NCBI RefSeq assembly: GCF_001279525.1
Contig: NZ_LGDY01000093.1
Coordinates: forward strand, 1 to 64,000
DNA: 64,000 nucleotides
Reading direction: 5' to 3'
From: Nocardia sp. NRRL S-836
Lineage (GTDB): Bacteria > Actinomycetota > Actinomycetes > Mycobacteriales > Pseudonocardiaceae
Positions 17,775-25,690 of the stretch are shown piece by piece. Numbering within the stretch: the first letter of the stretch is position 1; each line of letters opens with the position of its first letter. The notes under the pieces are model-generated. The model made no database searches. It saw nothing but the letters and a program-made list of their open reading frames with translations, and was not told where the DNA came from. A program made the translations under genes and the position numbers.

Positions 17775-18883
17775 GCCTCGCCCACCCGGCGCGGATCGGC
17801 GGCGATGGCGGTCTCGTACACGCGCAGCACCTGGCCGGCCACCACGGACCAGTCGAAGGTCTGCACGCGCTCGGACGCCAGCGCCACGTACTCGGCCCGC
17901 AGGGCGCTGTCCCGCAGCACCGAACGCAACGCGTCGGCCAGCCCCGCCGCGTCGCCGACCGGGAACAGCACGCCCGCCTTGCCGTCGTCCAGCACGCGGC
18001 GGAAGGCGTCGAGGTCGGAGGCGACGACGGCGGTGCCTGCCGACATGGCCTCGGTGAGGATGATGCCGAACGACTCGCCGCCGGTGTTCGGGGCGACGTA
18101 GACGTCGACGCTGCGCAGCATGCGGGCCTTGTCCTCGTCGCTGACCTGGCCGAGCAGGTCAACGCGGGTGGCGAGCGGGCCGGTGAACTCGTGCTCACCG
18201 CGGCCCACGACGACCAGGCGCAGGTCGGGGAACTCGTCGGCGATCAGGCCGAAGGCCTCCCAGAGGATCGGCATGCCCTTGCGGGGTTCGTCGTAGCGGC
18301 CGACGAACCCGATGGTGCCGCCGGGGCGCGGGTAGCCGTCCAAAGTGGACGCCGAGGCGAAGAAGTCGACGTCGACGCCGTTCGGGATCTCGACCGCGTC
18401 ACCGCCGAGGTGTTCCACCTGGACGCGGCGGGCCAGCGCGGAGACGGCGATGCGGGCGGTGACCTTCTCCAGGAACGGCTGCAGCACGCCCTGGAAGGCG
18501 GCGAGCATCTTCGAGCGCGGGGTGGAGGTGTGGAACGTGGCGACGATGGGGCCGTCGGCGACCACCAGGGCCAGGAACGACAGGGACGGTGCCGTCGGCT
18601 CGTGCAGGTGCAGCACGTCGAAGGAGTGGTCGTCGATCCAGCGGCGCACGCGCGCGTAGGACACCGGGCCGAACGAGAGGCGGGCGACGGAGCCGTTGTA
18701 CGGGATGCCGACGGCGCGGCCTGCGGAGGTGACGAACGGGGGCAGCGACCGGTCGTCGTCGGCGGGGGCGAGGACGTTCACGTCGTGGCCCAGGCCGATC
18801 AGGGCGCGGGCCAGGTCGACGACGTGGGCCTGCACGCCTCCGGGCACGTCGAACGAGTACGGGCAGACGATTCCGATCTTCAC
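17771..18883 (-). CDS. pimA: Phosphatidylinositol alpha-mannosyltransferase PimA
   Basis: A 370-residue GT-B, GT4-family glycosyltransferase. The N-terminus MKIGIVCPYSFDVPGGVQ matches mycobacterial PimA, and the GDP-mannose site appears as GFVGRYDEPRKG and GESFGIILTEAMSAGT. The enzyme puts the first mannose on phosphatidylinositol at the inner membrane face. The downstream NUDIX gene overlaps it, and patA lies 31 bp upstream. Its presence together with patA and pgsA shows that the organism makes PIMs. Confidence 0.93.
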   Translation of the reverse strand: MKIGIVCPYSFDVPGGVQAHVVDLARALIGLGHDVNVLAPADDDRSLPPFVTSAGRAVGIPYNGSVARLSFGPVSYARVRRWIDDHSFDVLHLHEPTAPSLSFLALVVADGPIVATFHTSTPRSKMLAAFQGVLQPFLEKVTARIAVSALARRVQVEHLGGDAVEIPNGVDVDFFASASTLDGYPRPGGTIGFVGRYDEPRKGMPILWEAFGLIADEFPDLRLVVVGRGEHEFTGPLATRVDLLGQVSDEDKARMLRSVDVYVAPNTGGESFGIILTEAMSAGTAVVASDLDAFRRVLDDGKAGVLFPVGDAAGLADALRSVLRDSALRAEYVALASERVQTFDWSVVAGQVLRVYETAIAADPRRVGEA

Positions 18884-18914
18884 CTGGACACGACCTCCGT
18901 CCGCGGCCCGGCCG

Positions 18915-19817
18915 TCACCGCGCGAGCCGGCGGGCCAGCGCGGTGCGGCGGCCCTCCGGCAGGTCCGCGAGCCACAGCTTCTGCAGCATGTGCCAGTCGG
19001 TGGGGTGGGCGGCGATGTCGGCGGCGAAGGCGTCCGCCAGCGCCTGGGTGGCGGCGGGGACGGTGCTGACCTTGATCCGCGGGTGGATGCGGAACTGCCA
19101 GTTGTCGGCGGTGTTCCAGCAGCCCACCGGCAGCAGGGCGGCGCCGGTCGTCGCGGCCAGGTGCGCGGGGCCGGCGGGCATCAGGGTCTGCTCGCCGAAG
19201 AACGTCACGGGCACGCCGGACGAGGTCAGGTCGCGGTCGGCCAGCAGGCACACGACCCTGTTGGCGCGCAGGCGTTCGGCGAGCACCGTCGCGGTGGGAC
19301 GGTCGCCGCCGGTCAGCGGCAGCACCTCGAAGCCCAGCGTCTCGCGGAACTCCACGAACCTGCGGTACAGCGACTCGGGCTTGAGCCGCTCGGCGACGGT
19401 GGTGAACGTGCCGGAGTGGCCGACGAGCCAGACACCGGCCATGTCCCAGTTGCCGCTGTGCGGCAGCGCCACGACCGCCCCGCGGCCCTCGCGCAGTGCC
19501 GCGTCGAGGTTCTCCGTGCCGGACACCAGCTGGTCGCACTTCTCGAACGCCGCGCGGTGGTCCATCGACGGCAGCCGGAACGCCTCGCGCCAGTACCGCG
19601 CGTACGAGCGCAGCGACTCGCGCACGAGCTCGTCCAGCTCCTCGTCGCCCGCTTGCGGCACGACCCGGCGCAGGTTCTTGCGCAGCTGCCGCACGCCCTC
19701 ACCGCCACGACGGGCCGCGTGGTCGGCACCGGCCTCGAACAGGCCGCGCGCCCACGCCTCCGGCAGCAGCCGGATCAGCCGCCAGCCGGCCGTGTACCCG
19801 AGCGTCGCGAGGTTCAC
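18915..19817 (-). CDS. patA: Phosphatidylinositol mannoside acyltransferase
   Basis: A 300-residue HtrB/LpxL-type acyltransferase. The catalytic HX4D pair reads HSGNWD near residue 120, with RRFVEFRETLGFEVLP and LLADRDL downstream as in LABLAT proteins. It acylates the mannose of PIM1/PIM2 from acyl-CoA. The GTG at 19817 overlaps the pgsA stop (GTGA). Operon order pgsA-patA-pimA is the standard actinobacterial one. Confidence 0.9.
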   Translation of the reverse strand: MNLATLGYTAGWRLIRLLPEAWARGLFEAGADHAARRGGEGVRQLRKNLRRVVPQAGDEELDELVRESLRSYARYWREAFRLPSMDHRAAFEKCDQLVSGTENLDAALREGRGAVVALPHSGNWDMAGVWLVGHSGTFTTVAERLKPESLYRRFVEFRETLGFEVLPLTGGDRPTATVLAERLRANRVVCLLADRDLTSSGVPVTFFGEQTLMPAGPAHLAATTGAALLPVGCWNTADNWQFRIHPRIKVSTVPAATQALADAFAADIAAHPTDWHMLQKLWLADLPEGRRTALARRLAR

Positions 19818-20416
19818 GCTGCCTCCCGCGCCGACTTCGCCACCGCGAGGACCCGTTGCAGCACCGTCACGACCGTCATGGCCGCGAGCAGCCACAGCGC
19901 GAAGTCCAGCAGGTGCGGTACGCCCAGGCCCTGCACGCCGGCACCGGCCAGGGCGACGATGAACCGCTCCGCCCGCTCGGCGATGCCGCCGTCGGCGGTG
20001 AGCCCGGTGGCCTCCGCGCGTGCCTTCACGTACGAGATCACCTGTGAGGCGACCAGGCAGACGAAGCCCGCGACCGCCGTCCAGCGCGCGCCCGAGTCGA
20101 GCGCGTACCAGGTCAGCGCGGCGAACAGGGCGCCGTCGGCGATGCGGTCGCAGGTGGCGTCCAGCACCGCACCGAACCTGGTGGGCCCGGCCGCCCGCGC
20201 CATCGCGCCGTCGATGAGGTCGAGCAGCACGAAGAACGTGACCAGCGCGCTGCCGAGGAACAGCTGCCCGCGCGGGATGAACCACAGCGCGCTCGCGACG
20301 GCGCCCACCGTGCCGACCACGGTGACGACGTTGGGCGTGAGGCCACGCGCCAGCAGCCACGCCCCGATCGGGTCGGTGACGCGCGAGACGGACGCGCGAG
20401 CGAAGATGTTCAGCAT
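19814..20416 (-). CDS. pgsA: CDP-alcohol phosphatidyltransferase (phosphatidylinositol-phosphate synthase)
   Basis: A 200-residue membrane enzyme with about six helices. The CDP-alcohol phosphatidyltransferase signature is complete: D66 and D69 in DLIDGAMAR, then G82, D86 and D90 in FGAVLDATCD. Next to patA and pimA it should join CDP-diacylglycerol with inositol-1-phosphate, giving the PI precursor for PIMs. The ATG at 20416 fits the usual N-terminus MLNIFARA. In related genomes it directly follows thrS and a HIT gene; here an XRE gene and a small membrane protein gene separate them. Confidence 0.9.
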   Translation of the reverse strand: MLNIFARASVSRVTDPIGAWLLARGLTPNVVTVVGTVGAVASALWFIPRGQLFLGSALVTFFVLLDLIDGAMARAAGPTRFGAVLDATCDRIADGALFAALTWYALDSGARWTAVAGFVCLVASQVISYVKARAEATGLTADGGIAERAERFIVALAGAGVQGLGVPHLLDFALWLLAAMTVVTVLQRVLAVAKSAREAA

Positions 20417-20482
20417 GGCGGTTCGCAGCCTAGCTGGACTGCTGAAACGTGCTGCTCGCGGGTGAGTCGGCACCGGCGGTCG

Positions 20483-21322
20483 CTAGCCGAGCCTGCGGTG
20501 GTCCTCCGCGATCTTCTTCAGCAGCCCCTGCAGCTCCTCCCCCCGCACCGCCGCCCGCTCCAGCCGGCCGAACAGCGCGAGGTACTCGCGCACGTCCAGC
20601 GGGTCGGTGATGGTGGCGTTGCCGGTCAGCACGCTGACCGTGACGACGCGCTCGTCGTAGATGTGGAAACCGTGCAGCGCGACCACGTTCGTCTCCGCCG
20701 ACCACGGCACGACGCCGAGGCGGACGTTCGGCCGGCGCTGGATCGCGGCCAGGTGCTCGACCTGCTCCGCCATCAGCTCCGGTGTCCCCAGCCGCCAGCG
20801 CAGCGCGCTCTCGGTGAGCACGAACACGAACTGCTTGGCCAGATCGTCCATCCGGGACCGCCGGACCCGCAGCGCCGCGACGGCCGCCTCCTGTTCGGGC
20901 GCCGGCATCGTGGCCAGCACGGTGCGCAGGTAGGCCTCGGACTGCAGCAGCGAGGGCACGAGGTTCAGCTGCAAGAACCTCGATGTCGCCGCGCGGGCCT
21001 CGACCCGGCTGATCGTCTGCTGGTGGCGGTGGGCACCCCGGTGCAGCACGACGCGGCGGGTCTCCGCCTCCGCGTGCAGCGACCTGGCGAGTTCGACGAG
21101 CTCGAGCCGCGTCTCCCGTGCCGCGGCGAGCTCCGCGACGAGACGCTCCACGTCGGTCACCGACGGGAGCAGCATGCCGTTCTCGATCTTCGACAGCTTG
21201 GACTGGCTCATCCCGGTGGCACGGGCGGTGGCCGTGCCGGTCATCTTCGCCTCGGTGCGCAACCGGCGTAACTCACGCGAAAGCCGTTCTCTCGCTAATC
21301 GCGAACGCTCAGGTGCGGTCAT
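20483..21322 (-). CDS. XRE-family regulator with DUF5753 domain
   Basis: A 279-residue protein. An N-terminal Cro/C1 helix-turn-helix (residues 12-65, LRRLRTEAKMTGTATARATGMSQSKLSKIENG) is followed by the DUF5753 region (about 95-270, VPSLLQSEAYLRTVL and VVPW). This is the Scr1-like family, abundant in Streptomyces and Pseudonocardiaceae and often paired with a small DUF397 protein; no DUF397 gene is seen here. It interrupts the conserved HIT-pgsA order, suggesting insertion. A 26-bp palindrome lies about 75 bp upstream of its start. The target is unknown. Confidence 0.85.
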   Translation of the reverse strand: MTAPERSRLARERLSRELRRLRTEAKMTGTATARATGMSQSKLSKIENGMLLPSVTDVERLVAELAAARETRLELVELARSLHAEAETRRVVLHRGAHRHQQTISRVEARAATSRFLQLNLVPSLLQSEAYLRTVLATMPAPEQEAAVAALRVRRSRMDDLAKQFVFVLTESALRWRLGTPELMAEQVEHLAAIQRRPNVRLGVVPWSAETNVVALHGFHIYDERVVTVSVLTGNATITDPLDVREYLALFGRLERAAVRGEELQGLLKKIAEDHRRLG

Positions 21323-21395
21323 GTTCGCACCGTAACCATCCGGACACGCTGAGACGATCGGCCATAGGCGGGGACTTGACTTCCGGGCGAAGCCT

Positions 21396-21421
21396 CCAGG
21401 TGGGTGATCTCACCTACCTGG
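21396..21421. promoter_or_regulatory. 26-bp palindrome upstream of XRE/DUF5753 gene
   Basis: CCAGGTGGGTGA is followed after two bases by its near-exact complement TCACCTACCTGG (one mismatch). It lies 74-99 bp before the ATG of the XRE gene. Position and symmetry suggest an operator, perhaps autoregulatory. A terminator for nothing obvious is less likely. Confidence 0.4.
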
Positions 21422-21603
21422 AATCGCTATGCGCTGGCGGAATGTCTCGATCGGTTCGCCAAAAGCACCCGAAAGTTGCAACGCAACCTATTCCGCACCG
21501 CATGGAAACTGCGCCGATTGTCCCATGCGGACAACGTGGGTGCTTTTTGTCACTTTTTTGTCCAAGAAAATGGTACGCGGCGCAATCACGCACGGGCGGG
21601 TGG

Positions 21604-21801
21604 TCATACCGGCTTTCGCGCGCGCAATACCGCCCGGACACCGAAGCCGACGGCGCCGAAGATGAGCAGGAAGCCGATGAGCCCGAGTCCGGGAGCGTCG
21701 TCGGCCTGGGCGTACATGATCGCGCCGACGCCGAGCGCGACGACGAGGACAGCGGCGAGCAGGGACAGCAACAGTCGAGGCATGGATCGACTGTCGCTCA
21801 C
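21604..21801 (-). CDS. Small two-helix membrane protein
   Basis: A 65-residue protein starting with a GTG and reading MSDSRSMPRLL, with two hydrophobic segments (about 9-30 and 37-58) separated by YAQADDAPG, and a basic C-terminus (RAVLRARKPV). No family is recognised. The 5' end of the gene forms one arm of a long inverted repeat that includes its promoter region. A second possible start is the internal ATG at codon 7. Confidence 0.6.
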   Translation of the reverse strand: MSDSRSMPRLLLSLLAAVLVVALGVGAIMYAQADDAPGLGLIGFLLIFGAVGFGVRAVLRARKPV

Positions 21802-21841
21802 TAGCTATCGAAAGTCAATAGATAGTGAGTGACAGTCGATC
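21785..21841. repeat. Long inverted repeat at the promoter of the small membrane protein gene
   Basis: GATCGACTGTCGCTCACTAG at 21785-21804 is mirrored by 21821-21841 with one mismatch and a two-base bulge, around an AT-rich centre. On the minus strand the centre contains TTGACT and the dyad CTATC/GATAG. The right arm lies in the gap before the HIT gene end, and the left arm includes the first codons of the small gene. It could be an operator, or a transcription-coupled hairpin. Confidence 0.6.
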
Positions 21842-21853
21842 AACGGCAGGACC

Positions 21854-22417
21854 TCAGCCGAGTGCCTTCCAGCCGTCGGCCAGCAGCTGCCTGGTCTCCC
21901 CGAGCAGCTGCGGCAGCACCTTGGTGTGCCCGATCACCGGCATGAAGTTCGCGTCCCCGCCCCACCGCGGCACCACGTGCTGGTGCAGATGCGCGGCGAT
22001 CCCGGCACCGGCCACGTCGCCCTGGTTCATGCCGACGTTGAACCCGTGCGGTGCCGCCACGTGCCGCCCCACCCGCATCGCCTTCTGCGTGAACGCGGCG
22101 AACTCGGCCGTTTCGGAAACCGTCAGGTCCGTGTAGTCGGGCACGTGCCGATACGGCAGCACCATCAGGTGGCCGGGGTTGTACGGGTAGAGGTTGAGCA
22201 CGGCGAACACTTCCGACCCGCGGGCGATGATCAGCCCCGATTCGTCGTCGAGTTCGACCACTCGGCAAAACGGACAACCGGCGGGTTCATCGCCGACCGC
22301 TTTGCCCTCGCCCTTCACATAGGACAGGCGGTGCGGGGTCCACAACCGCTGCAATGCGTCGGGGACCCCGATCCCGTCCTGCCCGGAAAGTTCCGGACCC
22401 GCGGACCCTGGCGTCAC
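21854..22417 (-). CDS. HIT-domain protein (nucleotide hydrolase/AP4A phosphorylase-like)
   Basis: A 187-residue histidine-triad protein with the active-site motif [10 protein letters not shown] (HxHxH). The FCRVVE and [15 protein letters not shown] segments match the actinobacterial HIT protein encoded next to thrS and pgsA, sometimes described as an AP4A hydrolase or phosphorylase. The GTG at 22417 overlaps the thrS stop (GTGA), so thrS and this gene are coupled. A CPFC pair may bind zinc. Confidence 0.88.
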   Translation of the reverse strand: MTPGSAGPELSGQDGIGVPDALQRLWTPHRLSYVKGEGKAVGDEPAGCPFCRVVELDDESGLIIARGSEVFAVLNLYPYNPGHLMVLPYRHVPDYTDLTVSETAEFAAFTQKAMRVGRHVAAPHGFNVGMNQGDVAGAGIAAHLHQHVVPRWGGDANFMPVIGHTKVLPQLLGETRQLLADGWKALG

Positions 22418-24462
22418 GAGAGCAGTTCCGCCGTGGGCGAGGCGTTCTCGCGGCGGCCGACCCACTCGACGATCTGCTCGACGGCCCGGTCCACCGGGAC
22501 GCCGTTGATCTGGGTGCCGTCGCGGAACCGGAACGACACCGCGTTCGCCTCCACGTCCTTGGCGCCGGCCAGGAGCATGAACGGCACCTTCTGCATGGTG
22601 TGGTTGCGGATCTTCTTCTGCATGCGGTCGTCGGAGGCGTCGACCTCGACCCGGATGCCCTTGCGCTTGAGCACGTCGCGCACCGCGAACAGGTGGTCGG
22701 CGTTCTCGGACGTGACCGGGATGCCCACGACCTGCACCGGCGCGAGCCACGCCGGGAACGCGCCCGCGTAGTGCTCGGTCATCACGCCGAAGAACCGCTC
22801 GACCGACCCGAACAGCGCGCGGTGGATCATGACCGGGCGCTGGCGGGAGCCGTCCGGGCCGGTGTACTCGAGCTCGAAGCGCTCCGGCAGGTTGAAGTCG
22901 AGCTGGATGGTCGACATCTGCCAGGTGCGGCCGAGCGCGTCGCGGCACTGCACGGAGATCTTCGGGCCGTAGAACGCGGCGCCACCGGGGTCGGGCACGA
23001 GCTCCAGGCCGGACTCCCGCGCCACCGACGCGAGCGTCTCGGTGGCCTCGTCCCAGATCTCGTCCTCACCCACGTACTTCTCCGGGTTCTTGGTCGAGAG
23101 CTCCAGGTAGAAGTCGTCGAGGCCGTAGTCGCGCAGCAGGCCGAGCACGAACTCCAGCAGCGAGGCCAGCTCGTCGCGGATCTGGTCGCGGGTGCAGAAG
23201 ATGTGCGCGTCGTCCTGCGTCATGCCGCGCACGCGGGTGAGGCCGTGCACCACGCCGGACTTCTCGTACCGGTACACGGCGCCGAACTCGAACATGCGCA
23301 GCGGCAGCTCGCGGTAGGACCGCCCGCGCGACTTGAAGATCAGGTCGTGGAACGGGCAGTTCATCGGCTTGAGGTAGTAGTTCTGCCCCGGCTTGCGGAC
23401 CGTGCCGTCCTCGTTGAGCTCGGCGTCGAGGTGCATCGCCGGGTACATGCCGTCCTCGTACCAGTCGAGGTGACCGGAGACCTCGAACAGGTTGCCCTTG
23501 GTGATGTGCGGCGAGTAGACGAACTCGTAGCCCTCTTCGGTGTGCCGCTGGCGGGAGTAGTCCTCCATGGCCTTGCGGATGATGCCGCCCTTGGGGTGGA
23601 ACACCGCCAGGCCGGAGCCGATCTCGTCGGGGAACGAGAACAGGTCGAGCTCCACGCCGAGCTTGCGGTGGTCGCGGCGCTCGGCCTCGGCCAGGCGCTC
23701 CAGGTAGGCGTCCTGCGCCTCCTGCGTCTCCCACGCGGTGCCGTAGATGCGCTGCAGCTGCGGGTTGTTCTCGTTGCCGCGCCAGTAGGCGGCGGCCACG
23801 CGGGTGAGCTTGAACGCCGGGATGTGCTTGGTGGTCGGCACGTGCGGGCCGCGGCACAGGTCGCCCCACACCTGCTCACCGGTGCGCGGGTCGAGGTTGT
23901 CGTAGATCGTCAGCTCGCCGCCGCCGACCTCCATGACCTCGCTGGTGTCGACGTCGCTCTTGATGTCCACGAGCTCCAGCTTGAACGGCTCGGACGCCAG
24001 CTCGGCCTTGGCGGCGTCGACCGACTCGACCACGCGCCGGGAGAACCGCTGCGAGCCCTTGATGATCTGCTTCATGCGCTTCTCGAGCGCCTGCAGGTCC
24101 TCGGGGGTGAACGGCTTGTCGACCTGGAAGTCGTAGTAGAAGCCGTCCTTCACCGGCGGGCCGATGCCGAGCTTGGCCTCGGGGAACTGCTGCTGCACCG
24201 CCTGCGCCAGCACGTGGGCGGCGGAGTGGCGGATGACGCTGCGGCCGTCCTCGGTGTCCGCGGCGACGGCCTCGACCTCGACGTCGACCTGAGGGGTCCA
24301 CGACAGGTCGCGCAGGTGGCCCTCGGCGTCCTTCACGACGACGATCGCGTCGGCGCCCTTGCCGGGCAGCCCCGCCTCGCGCACGGCCGTGCCCGCCGTC
24401 GTCCCAGCCGGAACCACCACGCGCGGCGGGTTCTGGGCGACTGCTGGGCGCGACTCGGACAC
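22414..24462 (-). CDS. thrS: Threonyl-tRNA synthetase
   Basis: A 682-residue class II aminoacyl-tRNA synthetase charging tRNA-Thr. Order of domains: TGS-like N-terminus (about 10-70), second-additional editing domain with H79-x3-H83 (HSAAHVLAQ), class II catalytic core, and C-terminal anticodon-binding domain ([17 protein letters not shown]). The zinc cysteine is in [10 protein letters not shown] and a zinc histidine is in DDAHIF. The start is a GTG with GAGGAG upstream. I see no T-box leader in the short region upstream. Confidence 0.96.
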   Translation of the reverse strand: MSESRPAVAQNPPRVVVPAGTTAGTAVREAGLPGKGADAIVVVKDAEGHLRDLSWTPQVDVEVEAVAADTEDGRSVIRHSAAHVLAQAVQQQFPEAKLGIGPPVKDGFYYDFQVDKPFTPEDLQALEKRMKQIIKGSQRFSRRVVESVDAAKAELASEPFKLELVDIKSDVDTSEVMEVGGGELTIYDNLDPRTGEQVWGDLCRGPHVPTTKHIPAFKLTRVAAAYWRGNENNPQLQRIYGTAWETQEAQDAYLERLAEAERRDHRKLGVELDLFSFPDEIGSGLAVFHPKGGIIRKAMEDYSRQRHTEEGYEFVYSPHITKGNLFEVSGHLDWYEDGMYPAMHLDAELNEDGTVRKPGQNYYLKPMNCPFHDLIFKSRGRSYRELPLRMFEFGAVYRYEKSGVVHGLTRVRGMTQDDAHIFCTRDQIRDELASLLEFVLGLLRDYGLDDFYLELSTKNPEKYVGEDEIWDEATETLASVARESGLELVPDPGGAAFYGPKISVQCRDALGRTWQMSTIQLDFNLPERFELEYTGPDGSRQRPVMIHRALFGSVERFFGVMTEHYAGAFPAWLAPVQVVGIPVTSENADHLFAVRDVLKRKGIRVEVDASDDRMQKKIRNHTMQKVPFMLLAGAKDVEANAVSFRFRDGTQINGVPVDRAVEQIVEWVGRRENASPTAELLS

Positions 24463-24548
24463 GGTGACTCCTCGGTGAAGACTCTGGGGCTGGAAGGTTC
24501 CAGGTTTGCGGTTCAGATGTTATCGGTGCTCAAAACCGACATGACGAT

Positions 24549-24763
24549 CGCGTCGTGGAAGACGCCGTCCGGGAGCAGGCCGAGGACGTGCCGATCACGG
24601 CGGTGCCGCGGCGCGTGCCGGAGCCGTCCCGCAGCGCGACCCGCGGCCCGGACCCGCCGGTCCCGGTGGCCGCGTGCGCGAACTCCTCGCGGAGGGGTAC
24701 CAGTTCCACACCCTGATTGAAGCCGGTGGGTGCAAGCGGTTTGTCATACGCACACCCGTCTGA
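24549..24763 (+). pseudogene. Possible frameshifted small gene
   Basis: One frame from about 24549 reads VEDAVREQAEDVPITAVPRR with very strong third-position GC. After about 24670 the gene-like reading moves to the next frame, VRELLAEGYQFHTLIEAGG, ending in a TGA at 24761-24763. Neither half is a good gene alone, but the two together look like one protein of about 70 residues carrying a single-base indel near 24670. It may be a real pseudogene or a sequencing error. The rest of the 373-bp gap between thrS and the next gene shows nothing else I can support. Confidence 0.3.
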
Positions 24764-24835
24764 GTGGTTTTTCGGATGCGGCCGGGCGGGGCGGGCGCGC
24801 ACGCTGTGGGCCCGCCGTTCGTGAGGAGCTCTGAC

Positions 24836-25141
24836 ATGCGCGATCTCGTGGTCGAGTGCCCGGTCCGCCTCACCGCGTCCAACAGGGACGAACTGCGTCT
24901 GCTCTACGCCGACCTGCACGACCATTACGCCCGCCGTGACGCGCGTGACGGCACGCGCACCACGTTGCACTTCGTCTGGGCCGCGCCGCTGGACGCGGAG
25001 CGGTTCGGGGCGACCTACGCCGACCAGCGGCACGTCTTCCAGGCCAGCCGACCGGTGCTGAACTCGGTGCGGCGGCTTCAGGAAACGAACAGGCGACTGT
25101 CAGGCTGTGCTCAGCCGGGCGGCGCATCGTTGGTGACATGA
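24836..25141 (+). CDS. Small conserved-looking protein, function unknown
   Basis: A 101-residue soluble protein, charged and arginine-rich (MRDLVVECPVRLTASNRDELRLLYADLHDHYARRDARDG). The ATG at 24836 has AGGAG eight bases upstream. It has no membrane segments and no cysteine cluster (two isolated Cys). Its TGA overlaps the next ATG (ATGA), so the two genes form an operon. I do not recognise the family. Confidence 0.6.
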   Translation: MRDLVVECPVRLTASNRDELRLLYADLHDHYARRDARDGTRTTLHFVWAAPLDAERFGATYADQRHVFQASRPVLNSVRRLQETNRRLSGCAQPGGASLVT

Positions 25142-25560
25142 GCGAGCAGGGACAGGCGCCTCCCCCACCGGGGGCGCCGGGAGACCAGCCGCGGACGGCC
25201 CAGCCCGCCGCGGACCAGCCGACGACGCCGCACCAGGTCCCGGATCCGGCGCCCTCGGAGACCACGACGACCGCGGCCCCTCCTCCCGTGGCGCCGGCCC
25301 GGCGTTCCCGGCTGAGGGGTTTCGCACGGCACCGCGCCACCCAGCTGGTCGCCGTGGGCCTGCTGGGCCTGGTGCTCGGTGGCGGGATCGTCGGCGCGGT
25401 CGCGGCCGACCGGTCCGACCACCGCGGCGGGCCGGGCAGCTTCCGGGCCCACGACCGGGGTGAGCGCGGGCCGGACCGCTTCGACCAGCGCGGTGACCGG
25501 TCCGGCCAGCGCGGCGGCGGTCAGTTCGAGGGCCGCCCCGGCGACCGCTTCGAGCGGTGA
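25138..25560 (+). CDS. Single-pass membrane protein with proline-rich N-terminus
   Basis: A 140-residue protein. The first 55 residues are proline-rich and probably disordered and cytoplasmic. A basic stretch (RRSRLRGFARHR) precedes one membrane helix (about 66-88, LVAVGLLGLVLGGGIVGAVAA). The outer tail is arginine, aspartate and glycine-rich (DRGERGPDRFDQRGDRSGQRGG) with a short repeated RG/DR pattern. Topology resembles small type II envelope proteins of actinomycetes. It is coupled to the preceding gene. Function unknown. Confidence 0.65.
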   Translation: MSEQGQAPPPPGAPGDQPRTAQPAADQPTTPHQVPDPAPSETTTTAAPPPVAPARRSRLRGFARHRATQLVAVGLLGLVLGGGIVGAVAADRSDHRGGPGSFRAHDRGERGPDRFDQRGDRSGQRGGGQFEGRPGDRFER

Positions 25561-25568
25561 CACCGGCC

Positions 25569-25617
25569 GAGCGCACGACTCGCGGGCCGAGTCCCCGACA
25601 CCGCGAGTCGTGCGCTC
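25569..25617. terminator. Bidirectional terminator between convergent genes
   Basis: A perfect 17-bp stem (25569-25585 GAGCGCACGACTCGCGG with 25601-25617) and 15-base loop lies nine bases after the membrane protein stop. A second, weaker dyad (GGCCAGGG at 25623 with CCCTGGCC at 25655) follows before the end of the opposing acyl-CoA synthetase gene. Confidence 0.8.
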
Positions 25618-25690
25618 CCCACGGCCAGGGACGCACGCCCCCGCCGGATCGGTCCCCTGGCCTCGCGGTGGCGTGCGTTCCGCCGTCCGC

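Noticed and set aside
21404..21832. 142-residue plus-strand frame over the low-GC patch as a real gene
   Set aside because: No ribosome binding site, overlaps the small membrane protein gene antisense and the inverted repeat; kept only as a compositional observation.
24463..24548. T-box leader for thrS
   Set aside because: No T-box core sequence, specifier loop or terminator/antiterminator pair is visible; the region is short and only a normal ribosome binding site is clear.
22354..24720. 788-residue plus-strand frame opposite thrS
   Set aside because: Antisense shadow of a definite threonyl-tRNA synthetase gene.
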